Positions 43,554 to 51,098 of a stretch of 64,000 nt of DNA are shown here, in pieces. The stretch spans positions 62,001 to 126,000 of the forward strand of contig NADL03000566.1 in NCBI GenBank assembly GCA_002205965.3. The letters run 5' to 3'. The position numbers and the translations under genes are program-made. The DNA comes from Kappaphycus alvarezii. Taxonomy: Eukaryota; Rhodophyta; Florideophyceae; Gigartinales; Solieriaceae. The notes under the pieces are model-generated. The model ran no database searches. It saw only the letters and a program-made list of their open reading frames with translations, and was not told the origin of the DNA. The first letter of the stretch is position 1. Each line of letters opens with the position of its first letter.

Positions 43554-43651
43554 GAGGTTCGATTATGCTGAAGGCGCGCTCTCATCCAAGCGTTCAGATG
43601 CTGAGCAGGGGGGCTACCATCGGAACTCAAAACCCGATAGGGAACCTCATG
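43551..43651 (-). promoter_or_regulatory. Structured cobU leader closed by a 10-bp perfect inverted repeat
   Basis: CATGAGGTTC (43551-43560) and GAACCTCATG (43642-43651) are exact inverted copies. Read on the minus strand, the arm next to cobU contains its start codon. Inside are two further hairpins: CTATCGG/CCGATGG with a 10-base loop, and GCTC-CATC/GATG-GAGC with a small internal loop. Together they would form a three-way junction hiding the cobU start. I do not recognise a known cobalamin riboswitch. Function is inference. Confidence 0.35.
43593..43620 (+). promoter_or_regulatory. Candidate promoter of tRNA-Lys
   Basis: TTCAGA (43593-43598) and TACCAT (43615-43620), 16 bp apart, each match the sigma-70 consensus at four of six positions. 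The predicted start is about 28 bases before the tRNA. Weak but suitably placed. Confidence 0.35.
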
Positions 43652-43654
43652 CAT

Positions 43655-43730
43655 GGGGGCGTAGCTCAGCTGGTAGAGCAGCGGACTCTTAATCCGCGGG
43701 TCGTGGGTTCGATCCCCTCCGCCCTCACCA
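43655..43730 (+). tRNA. tRNA-Lys (anticodon CTT)
   Basis: A 76-base cloverleaf with encoded CCA. Acceptor stem GGGGGCG pairs with CGCCCTC (one G-T), the D arm is GCTCAGCTGGTAGAGC, the anticodon stem GCGGA/TCCGC frames the loop CTCTTAA with anticodon CTT, and the T loop is TTCGATC. It reads lysine AAG codons. The T stem contains one T-T mismatch. Confidence 0.95.
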
Positions 43731-43989
43731 TCGCTGTTGAGCCCATAAGCCACAGCAATCGAGCACTCCGCAGAGCAACGCCCGAGACGTTTACGCCTTC
43801 GACGGCGCATCGACACCTGCTGAAGCCGGTGGAGTTTGAGTGCTTATGTGGTCAACGGTGGGGGCCTTAACCACCCACCTTCGACCATGATGAGCGGCGA
43901 AGAAACTACACTTCGCCTACGAACGGGCTCAAACACACCATTCTCGAGGCATAGTGAATTGGATCGCGAATTGCAGGACACAAAAGACT

Positions 43990-45624
43990 ATGATGCATAG
44001 AGCTAATCCACTTCTCGTTCTACTGCTTTTTGGACTTAACAGCGGCTGCGATGGTGTAATCGAGTTCGCCGATGGTGATCGCCGGGGTTCAGGTTCCTCG
44101 GGCACCAATAGCGATGATCCTAATGGTGTAGACATCGATGATCCCAATGCGTCTGCCTGCCAGGTCCCTTCAACGCAGGTTCGCTTGCTCAACAACATAC
44201 AATACGACAACACGGTTCGGGACCTTTTGGGGACGTCCAAATCCTACAGCAAGACCTTCCCCGGTGAACGGGTGGTCGGCGGTTTCCATAATAATGCGGA
44301 AGCCCTGACCACGAACACCCAACGTGTGGAGGAATACGCCAATGCTGCGGAGGCTTTGAGTGCCGAAGCCGTCAAGGATCTGGATCGTCTTGTCGCCTGC
44401 GAAGGCGAACAAGACGCAGAGTGTGCGGCGCGCTTTATTCAGGAATTTGGTCGTCGCGCGTTTCGACGTCCGCTGGCGGAGGATGAAGTCGCGCGCTACC
44501 AGAGGGTCTTTGCGAACGGGGCAGAGTTTGATTTTGCGAGCGGTATTGAATTCGTGATCAACGCCATGCTGCAGTCGAAGTCTTTCCTCTACAGCATCGA
44601 AAACGTCAACAATAATGGTCTCGTCGAGCCCTACGCGATGGCTTCAAAATTGTCCTATTTTTTGTGGAATAGCATGCCCGACGACGAACTCCTCGCATCT
44701 GCGGAATCCAGCCAACTGATCTATGATCCGGGGGAGTTGCCGCGCCAGGTCGAGCGCATGCTCGCCGACGAGCGCAGCCGCGACGCCATTCGGGACTTTG
44801 TCAGTCAATGGTTGGACATTAATGATTTTGAACTGCTCTCGAAGAGTTCGGATACCTACCCGGAGTATTCTCCCGAGCTCGTGAGTTTGTGGAAGGAACA
44901 AATCTTGCGCTTCGCCGAGGAGGCGATGATCTCGGGTGCGGGGCTCGACGAGCTGATGACCGGCCGCTACACGTTTGTCAACGATGAGTTGGCGGAGCTC
45001 TACGATCTTCCGGCACCAGGCAGCGACGAGCTTACCAAAGTTGAGTTACCTGCCGGACGTCCTGGAGGGATCTTAGGACAGCCCGGGTTAGTGGCGATGC
45101 ACGGCGGGCAGTTACCGTCTATCGGTCGCGGGCAATTTGTTCTCTCGCAGCTGCTCTGCGAGGGTTTGCCCCCCCCTCCAGATGATATTTTACCTCCCGA
45201 GTCGATTCCCGAAGGCCTGAGCTTACGGGAATACACGGACGCGTTCACGAGCGACGGGACATGTGCCGTTTGTCACTCGCTCATGAACCCCTACGGCCAT
45301 GCATTAGGAGAATTCGACGGTTTAGGTCGAGTTAGCAGCACAGATGCGTACGGGTTGCCGGTCGATGCTTCGGTTGAGCTGCCGCTTGACGATGACGTTG
45401 TTGCTGTGGACGGTGCAACGGAGCTGGCGACGGCAGTGGTTAAAAGCACCGACATTCGCCAGTGCTTTGTTCGCAACTGGTACCGCTACGCGGCCAGTCG
45501 AGTCGAGACCAAGGCGGATGCGTGTTCGCTTAACGAGTTGGTCGATGGTTTCGATGGCGATGTGCGCGCGCTTCTCCTCGCTATCGTTACAGCTGATACC
45601 TTCACCAAGGGAGTGTCCCCATGA
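43990..45624 (+). CDS. DUF1592/DUF1588-type lipoprotein with CxxCH motif
   Basis: About 544 residues, exported and lipid-anchored: MMHRANPLLVLLLFGLNSGC ends in a lipobox cysteine, followed by a disordered Gly/Ser/Asp stretch. The family blocks follow in order: LNNIQYDNTVRDLLG (DUF1587-like), FGRRAFRRPLAEDEVARY and LSYFLWNSMPDDELL (DUF1592), then HGGQLPSIGRGQFVLSQLLC and CAVCHSLMNPYGHALGEFDG with a heme-like CxxCH at residue 425 (DUF1588), and a DUF1585-like end. These proteins are common in Planctomycetes and Myxococcota; function is unknown. A GTG at 43954 is in frame but would hide the signal peptide. It overlaps the next gene as ATGA. Confidence 0.85.
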   Translation: MMHRANPLLVLLLFGLNSGCDGVIEFADGDRRGSGSSGTNSDDPNGVDIDDPNASACQVPSTQVRLLNNIQYDNTVRDLLGTSKSYSKTFPGERVVGGFHNNAEALTTNTQRVEEYANAAEALSAEAVKDLDRLVACEGEQDAECAARFIQEFGRRAFRRPLAEDEVARYQRVFANGAEFDFASGIEFVINAMLQSKSFLYSIENVNNNGLVEPYAMASKLSYFLWNSMPDDELLASAESSQLIYDPGELPRQVERMLADERSRDAIRDFVSQWLDINDFELLSKSSDTYPEYSPELVSLWKEQILRFAEEAMISGAGLDELMTGRYTFVNDELAELYDLPAPGSDELTKVELPAGRPGGILGQPGLVAMHGGQLPSIGRGQFVLSQLLCEGLPPPPDDILPPESIPEGLSLREYTDAFTSDGTCAVCHSLMNPYGHALGEFDGLGRVSSTDAYGLPVDASVELPLDDDVVAVDGATELATAVVKSTDIRQCFVRNWYRYAASRVETKADACSLNELVDGFDGDVRALLLAIVTADTFTKGVSP

Positions 45625-46970
45625 ACATCCGTCGCTCAGTTCGTCGTCCTCATTTCTCTCGCCGACGTTTTCTTCGCGGTGCTGGCGGTGCGACCTTAGC
45701 TCTGCCGGCATTGAATCTCTTTAAAGAACAAGCCCACGCGCAAGGAACGGGCGTGCCCAAGCGCTTGGTGATCATGTTCACTCCCAATGGGACGCTACGC
45801 GAAGAGTGGGTCACCGGCGGAGGGGAATCTAATTTCGTTTTGGGTCCGATTCTGGAGCCACTCGAAGACCTCCGCGACCGCTTGTTGGTGCTCCGCGGGC
45901 TCGAGTATTACTCAGCCACCCGCGGGGGAGCTAGCGGGCATGCGGCCATTTCATCGATGCTCACCGGGCGTCCAAGTATGCAGCTTTCGGGTGAGGGCTT
46001 CACAGGCGGGGCCATTTCGATCGACCAGTACATCGCTCAGCAAATCGGGAAAACAAGCACCTTCAAATCATTGCCCCTGGGAATACGTACACCGAACAGA
46101 ATAGATAACGACTCGCGGATGTCGTACTCGGCATCAGGCGAGCCCATTTCACCCGAGAACAACCCGGCCGTAGTCTACGATCGCCTGTCTAATTTTATCT
46201 CTCCGACTGGTGGTGCTGATGCGGACCCTCAAGCTGACCGTCTCTTGGCGAAACGTCGTTCGGCTTATTCGGCTGTGCGCGAGGAGCTTAGCGCTTTCGA
46301 GAGCTATATTGCGGCCGATGACCGCCAGAAACTTGAGCAGCACCTTGCCCAGGTTGACGAATTGGAAGCTAAGGTCGGCTTATTTGGGTCGAAGTCGTGT
46401 GACTTGCATCCATCTCTGCGAGCTGACGAAGACAATTTGAACGGCGATCTTCCTCAAATCGCCGCCGCGCAGACAGAGCTCGCGCTTCACGCCCTCGAAT
46501 GCGACCTTACCCGCGTGGTGACTCTTCAGTACAGCAAGCCGGCGGGCCAAATTATCTATACCTGGCTAGGTATGGAACGAGATCATCATCTCATTTCCCA
46601 TGACGTTATTGAAAGTCGAGAAGCCCACAACCAAATTGTCCAGCATGATCGATGGCACGCTGAGCAATTGGGCACACTTCTGCGTGGACTTGCTGCTCGG
46701 GAAGCCGAAGACGGTAGTCCGCTCCTCGACCACACGGCTGTGCTCTGGATGACTGAGCTCGGTGACGGGGATCTGCATTCGAATACCGATATATCGATGC
46801 TTTTGGCGGGAAATTTGGGTGGTTATTTCGATTCGGGACGTTCACTGGAACTCGAAGGGCGCTCGAATAACGATCTCTATGCGACCTTGCTCCAGGGCTA
46901 CGGGATCGACGAGTCAACCTTTGGAGAACCCAGCTATAACGAGGGACTCCTCAGTCAGTTAACAGCCTGA
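45621..46970 (+). CDS. DUF1552 protein, Tat-exported
   Basis: A 449-residue protein with a twin-arginine signal at the N-terminus (SRRRFLRGAGGATLALPAL). The body shows KRLVIMFTPNGTLREEWV, LLVLRGLEYYSA and HAAISSMLTG, family features of DUF1552 that resemble the alkaline phosphatase/sulfatase-like DUF1501 fold, and later HHLISHD and LWMTELGDGDLHSN. It is coupled to the DUF1592 gene by ATGA overlap, the usual pair. The two probably act together outside the cytoplasm; their substrate is not known. Confidence 0.87.
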   Translation: MNIRRSVRRPHFSRRRFLRGAGGATLALPALNLFKEQAHAQGTGVPKRLVIMFTPNGTLREEWVTGGGESNFVLGPILEPLEDLRDRLLVLRGLEYYSATRGGASGHAAISSMLTGRPSMQLSGEGFTGGAISIDQYIAQQIGKTSTFKSLPLGIRTPNRIDNDSRMSYSASGEPISPENNPAVVYDRLSNFISPTGGADADPQADRLLAKRRSAYSAVREELSAFESYIAADDRQKLEQHLAQVDELEAKVGLFGSKSCDLHPSLRADEDNLNGDLPQIAAAQTELALHALECDLTRVVTLQYSKPAGQIIYTWLGMERDHHLISHDVIESREAHNQIVQHDRWHAEQLGTLLRGLAAREAEDGSPLLDHTAVLWMTELGDGDLHSNTDISMLLAGNLGGYFDSGRSLELEGRSNNDLYATLLQGYGIDESTFGEPSYNEGLLSQLTA

Positions 46971-47004
46971 GCGTGTGCTCGTATCTCGCGTCTAGGGGCT
47001 ATAT

Positions 47005-47150
47005 CGCATAGCGTGATCGCGCGGGCGAGAGTCGCCTCGTCTGGTGACAACCGATATCCGAGGTCGCGCTATCGGCAAAGTGTCCGAGCGCGACGATAGC
47101 GTGAACGGGTTGGGGCCAAACACGTGGCTCGGCGAGCGCAGTGTGCTATG
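47005..47150 (-). pseudogene. Frameshifted fragment of a second btuD-like ABC ATPase gene
   Basis: The minus strand reads PRVWPQPVHAIVALGHFADS, matching PLVWPQPVRDIVALGRFAYG of btuD at 40.5 kb. After a one-base shift it continues DEATLARAITLCD, matching DEAAVARAIAACD. Aligned by hand, the DNA agrees at about two thirds to three quarters of positions with one deleted base. No Walker A, signature motif or start remains. It is a decayed duplicate or the relic of a related transporter gene. Confidence 0.7.
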
Positions 47151-47275
47151 TCGAGAACATCTCGTTGACGTGAGCTTAGTAAGTTAGCGCTCGAGCCCCT
47201 CGGGGGGGTTCTGGCCCTCCGCGCTGCTACGTTTACGTGAATGGCCAGTCTATCTAGCCGCTGAAAGCGGTGAGT

Positions 47276-47356
47276 CCGAACCGAGCTGAGCTCGTTCGGC
47301 GCAGGCCTCGCGTTGCCTTCGAGTTCCGAGACAACCATGAACAACGCGAGGCCTGC
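47276..47356. terminator. Two adjacent inverted repeats between convergent genes
   Basis: GCAGGCCTCGCGTTG (47301-47315) pairs perfectly with CAACGCGAGGCCTGC (47342-47356). Beside it, 47276-47299 forms a tight near-palindrome (CCGAACCGAGCT/AGCTCGTTCGG with one bulge). They lie just downstream of the subtilase stop and between convergent genes, so a bidirectional terminator is likely; no U-tract is present. Apart from these and the btuD fragment, I see nothing else in 46971-47377. Confidence 0.45.
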
Positions 47357-47377
47357 CCTTGAGGTCAAGAACCCCAG

Positions 47378-50300
47378 TTAGGGTGTATCAAGATTGAAGA
47401 CCGTGAATCGGTCAATGCCTTCGTCGGTGGCGTGTGATACCGCTCCAAAATAGAGCGTATCGTTTTCCAATCCTGCTGGGCCAGGCCAGCTCACTTTGAT
47501 CTGCCGGGTGCCTCGAGCGACCACCGGGGCTTGGCTCACCTCGGCGACGAAGTTCTCTCGGTCATCGTCGATGCCGAGAGTCCAGTGCAACAGAGTAAAG
47601 CTAGAATTTGGACCATCGGTTTCAAAGCCGTGGACGGCAACCGTGTAAAACACTCCAGACGATGCTGGCTGGGGCAATGGGACATCGACGGCCTCATTCG
47701 AGCTGAAGCCCGCACTGGCATCGATTTGTTCAACCGGGTAGCAGCCGCCATCTCGTGCCGTGGTGCACAAAAAGACGTAGAGGTCAAGGTCGTCGTTGCC
47801 CGTGGTGAGTTCATCCCGCAGCTGGAAGCGGGCGAAGGCAGTGTCTTCAGGGAACTCAAAACGAAAGTCCGTGATACCTGGGCCGTTCGGAAAGTCAAAA
47901 TCATCGTCCGGATCATCTTGAACGGTCCCTTGCACCCTTTGCGCTGGAACCATGCCATGAACCCTGGTTTGGTAGGTTCCGCTATACCCAAATCGGACGT
48001 CGAACACCTCGCTACCCTGAGGCCCTTGGATGCCGATTTCTGGCGACACATTGAACAAGAACGGCTGGACCCCAATCGGGCTGCGCACGCGCACGTCGCC
48101 ACTTTGCCAGATGAGCGAACCAAAGGACCACTCGTTAAACGTCGCATCTCGTGTAGCGGTGAAGGTCACGTCGTAAGAGGCGCTCTCCCCCGGTGCCAGG
48201 GTAAGGCTTCGCGGGGTGACCTCGACCTCCACGCCTTCGGGAGGGTTAATCTGCACTCCGAAGCTGCTCTCAGCGTCCATAACCGAAGTTACCGTGCGCC
48301 GAATCGTCTTGCGGAAAAGCAGGTTGTTCACTCCGATCGACGGGTAGTTGAGCTGGCCGGCGTCGGTGGCAAAGCCTTCAGCAGCAAGACTCTCGCATTC
48401 GTCCGGTGTGGTTGCCGGGAGGTTGTTCTCGCAGCTGAAGGCCAGATACGCGCGTCGTCCAACATCGTAGACCAAGCCCGGTTGGAACGCGGCCGCAGGG
48501 GAGACCAGGCCAGCACCGACGTCGAACGGTGTGGCCTTGGCGGTGCCGTCGTTGGTTCTAAGATTCTGACGTGCTGTGGTCATCACCGCAGAGCGGGCCA
48601 TCGCCGGGCTCCAATCGGGATGCTGCTGGCGAAGCAGAGCAAATACGCCTGCAATATGCGGCGAGGACATCGACGTTCCACTGAGCACCGCAAAGAGCTC
48701 GCCGTCGTCGTCTCCAGGTGCGGTGAAGGGTGACCCCGCTGCGAGGATCTGAACACCCGGAGCAGCGACGTCGGGTTTGATGATGTCTGGCGCACCCCGG
48801 TTAGGACCGCGAGAAGAAAATAACGCTACACGATTTTTCAACGTGCGCTTCTGACGCGGCCCCAGGTTGGCTTGCACCCGAGCGCCTTCGTCGAGTTGCG
48901 CTGCGATCGCCGACCCATCAAAAAAATTCACCATGAGTCCAGGGATGCTGGCTTCTTCGACACCCCCCATGAGGATGGGGGCGATCCGATCCGGAAGGGC
49001 GCCGTCGTTGTAGACAACGATGACACGAGCACCAGCTGCGGCAGCATGGTCGTACTTCTCTTTGAAGGTGCATCCACCGCGGACGACCAAGGCGATTTGT
49101 CCGGTGAGATCGTTGCTCAGGGGCTCACAGCCCAAAAGGGGCTCGGCGGCAACTATATCCCCTTCGATAAATCCGGTATCCCTCAATCTGACCAAACCTC
49201 CGCCTTCCAGCCCCTGGTAGGCGCCGACGAGGGCTTCAGGAGAGCTCACATTCACCAAAGGAGCAAAGACGCCGGAGTCCTGCATCGCGGCGACACTCGT
49301 GATCCAGGGCACGCCCGAAGGAGTACCCACGCTACCCGCATCAGGACCGTCATTGCCCTGGGAGGTTGCTACCCAGATCCCGGCATCGGCTGCGTTTAAC
49401 CAAGCCTGGTCAGCCGCGTCGAACGCGATACTTCCTCCACCCACCGAGAAGTTGATCACATCGACGCCGTCGGCGATCGCTTGATCGATGGCGCTGATCG
49501 TCGCGGAGCCTGGGCAAGTGCCGGGATCCGCCTGTGCGTCATCTTCGGATCGTGGAAGGTTCCAACACACTTTGTAGATCGAGACGCGAGCGCGGGGCGC
49601 AATACCGCTGATCGCACCTTGAGGCCTTCCGCCCAGTTCTGCGGGGATGGCAAAATTACCCGCTGCCGTCGACGCGGTGTGGGTGCCGTGGTCGTCAGCG
49701 TCGCGTGCAGAGACAAACTCATCATCAGCAATCTCTCCTTCGCCCAGACTTCCGAGATACCAGCGAGCACCGAGTAGCTTGTTGTTGCACTCAAATGGCG
49801 CATCGTCGGGGTTGAACTCCCGATTGCCGAAATCACAGGTTCCATCGCCGTTCCAACTGGCCGGAGGAGGGGGGTAAGGGCTGCCGGTGCCCGATGGATT
49901 GCCCGAGGGATCGACGTCGACCATCAGATCAGCGAAACTCGGATGTTCGGGGTTGACACCGCTATCCAAGACTCCCACCACGATGTTCTCGCCGAGGACG
50001 TCGCGGGCCCAGGGCGAAGATGGATCTTCGAATCCCAAGAAACGAGGGCTCTTGTCGGTTTGGGGGGTGTACATCACATCGGCAACCACGGCACGAACGC
50101 GTGGGTCACCCCGGAGCTGTTGGACCTCACCCTGGTTCAGGCGAGCCACAATCATGGCTCCGGCAAAACAGAGGTTGTTCAGGATCCGCCCGTCGTCGAT
50201 CCCGTGGTCTCTGAGGACCTCGAGGTTCGCGTCGAGGACGGACTGGCCATAGCTTAACCCTCGGAAATCTGCGGCTCTGAAGTCCTCATCGGGGAATTCC

Positions 50301-50479
50301 TTCTTGAACCAGGCGGGAACCGCGTCTTGGTCCATCATGACGACGTACGTCTTCTCCTGAGTACTTGTTGAGTTCAAGGTTGACGCCGAAGAGGGGTCAA
50401 CAGCAGCCTGAACGACCCATGGGGTCGCCATGGTCACTACGAACACCGAGCGAAAGAAACATTTTTTGACTGAAATCAT
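47378..50479 (-). CDS. Secreted subtilisin-like serine protease (S8) with PA domain
   Basis: A 1033-residue exported protease. A Sec signal peptide (about residues 1-25, ending VVQAA) and an inhibitor I9-like propeptide (about 42-137) precede the catalytic domain. The triad is visible: D172 in VLDSGVNPEH, H264 in DHGTHTAS and S603 in SGTSMSSPHIAG. A PA domain is inserted between H and S (around residues 410-530, VVRGGCTFKEKYDHAAAAG). After the protease come a fibronectin-like domain (RTVTSVMDAESSFGVQI and on) and a C-terminal region resembling a prepeptidase domain. The layout matches large subtilases that digest external protein. ATG follows GGGAG at 9 bases; the AT-rich upstream region probably holds the promoter. 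Confidence 0.92.
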   Translation of the reverse strand: MISVKKCFFRSVFVVTMATPWVVQAAVDPSSASTLNSTSTQEKTYVVMMDQDAVPAWFKKEFPDEDFRAADFRGLSYGQSVLDANLEVLRDHGIDDGRILNNLCFAGAMIVARLNQGEVQQLRGDPRVRAVVADVMYTPQTDKSPRFLGFEDPSSPWARDVLGENIVVGVLDSGVNPEHPSFADLMVDVDPSGNPSGTGSPYPPPPASWNGDGTCDFGNREFNPDDAPFECNNKLLGARWYLGSLGEGEIADDEFVSARDADDHGTHTASTAAGNFAIPAELGGRPQGAISGIAPRARVSIYKVCWNLPRSEDDAQADPGTCPGSATISAIDQAIADGVDVINFSVGGGSIAFDAADQAWLNAADAGIWVATSQGNDGPDAGSVGTPSGVPWITSVAAMQDSGVFAPLVNVSSPEALVGAYQGLEGGGLVRLRDTGFIEGDIVAAEPLLGCEPLSNDLTGQIALVVRGGCTFKEKYDHAAAAGARVIVVYNDGALPDRIAPILMGGVEEASIPGLMVNFFDGSAIAAQLDEGARVQANLGPRQKRTLKNRVALFSSRGPNRGAPDIIKPDVAAPGVQILAAGSPFTAPGDDDGELFAVLSGTSMSSPHIAGVFALLRQQHPDWSPAMARSAVMTTARQNLRTNDGTAKATPFDVGAGLVSPAAAFQPGLVYDVGRRAYLAFSCENNLPATTPDECESLAAEGFATDAGQLNYPSIGVNNLLFRKTIRRTVTSVMDAESSFGVQINPPEGVEVEVTPRSLTLAPGESASYDVTFTATRDATFNEWSFGSLIWQSGDVRVRSPIGVQPFLFNVSPEIGIQGPQGSEVFDVRFGYSGTYQTRVHGMVPAQRVQGTVQDDPDDDFDFPNGPGITDFRFEFPEDTAFARFQLRDELTTGNDDLDLYVFLCTTARDGGCYPVEQIDASAGFSSNEAVDVPLPQPASSGVFYTVAVHGFETDGPNSSFTLLHWTLGIDDDRENFVAEVSQAPVVARGTRQIKVSWPGPAGLENDTLYFGAVSHATDEGIDRFTVFNLDTP

Positions 50480-50759
50480 TAATAGTTACTCCCGAGATTG
50501 ATTTTATTATTAAATTCTATTTGATCTATCCAGGCTCATTGCCAAACACATGGTTGTATGTATGCTTAATAAAATGCTATAATTGGAATACGAATTGATC
50601 AAAGCAGAGGGGCGGATAGCATAAAAGTATGGGAATTAAAACACGTTATTAGATTTTCAAATTCAAAATGACCTCAAAAGATCTGGAAAATCATTGTCTA
50701 ATTATAGATTAACGCCCTATTGTGCTGTAAATTTTGGGATTTTTGATTCAAGGTATTGA
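50480..50759. other. AT-rich intergenic region upstream of the subtilase
   Basis: About 280 bp, clearly richer in A and T than everything around it, with no plausible ORF. It includes a TATAAT (50577-50582) on the plus strand and TATA-like boxes on the minus strand facing the subtilase. Probably a promoter/regulatory region, or the scar of foreign DNA. Confidence 0.5.
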
Positions 50760-50779
50760 CGATCATCTAACGATGATCG
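50760..50779. terminator. Inverted repeat downstream of the aromatic-degradation operon
   Basis: CGATCATC (50760-50767) and GATGATCG (50772-50779) form a perfect 8-bp stem with a TAAC loop, about 110 bases after the DUF2783 stop. On the minus strand no U-run follows directly. A terminator for the operon or an operator is possible. The stretch 50780-50890 holds nothing else I can recognise. Confidence 0.35.
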
Positions 50780-50890
50780 GTTGTTTCCGGAGGCCAACGA
50801 TGTCCAGGAGGTGCCCGGTTGGGTCGTTTGGGCGAGCGGCAGGATACTGCCCTCGTCGGTGGTCCCGGGCGCGATGCGTCAGTCGGTGAT

Positions 50891-51094
50891 CTACGGGTTT
50901 TCAGCGCCTGCCAACGTGGCGGCTTGGAGCGCGGCACGGAGCACATCGCGGTCACCGATGTGATTCGCCAGCGTCAAGATCAAGCGGGCGTTGAAGGCGT
51001 CGCTCTGCGTTTTGCTGAGCCCGTCGTGCGCCGCTAACAACTCGTCATAGAACCCGTCGGGATCGCGAATGTTGGGGGTCAAGGTGAGAGGCAT
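50891..51094 (-). CDS. DUF2783 small protein
   Basis: A 67-residue protein: PNIRDPDGFYDELLAAHDGL followed by LSKTQSDAFNARLILTLANH and a helical end. This is the DUF2783 pattern, small helical proteins found next to FAD-dependent aromatic hydroxylases. The start ATG at 51094 lies 4 bases after the hydroxylase stop, with AAGGA 8 bases before it. A role as accessory to the hydroxylase is inference from that steady association. It is the last gene of the operon. Confidence 0.8.
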   Translation of the reverse strand: MPLTLTPNIRDPDGFYDELLAAHDGLSKTQSDAFNARLILTLANHIGDRDVLRAALQAATLAGAENP

Positions 51095-51098
51095 CGCG

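Noticed and set aside
43550-43816. An 88-codon minus-strand ORF covering tRNA-Lys
   Set aside because: It is the antisense of the tRNA; its GGDRTHDPRIKSPLLYQLSY text is the well-known false protein made by reading tRNA genes backwards.
43731-43989. A small gene or attachment site after tRNA-Lys
   Set aside because: No repeat of the tRNA 3' end, no integrase nearby and no credible ORF; only a weak GGTGG/CCACC repeat is present.
47531-48733. A 400-codon plus-strand ORF
   Set aside because: It lies wholly antisense to the subtilase, which has clear catalytic motifs; the long frame comes from codon bias.
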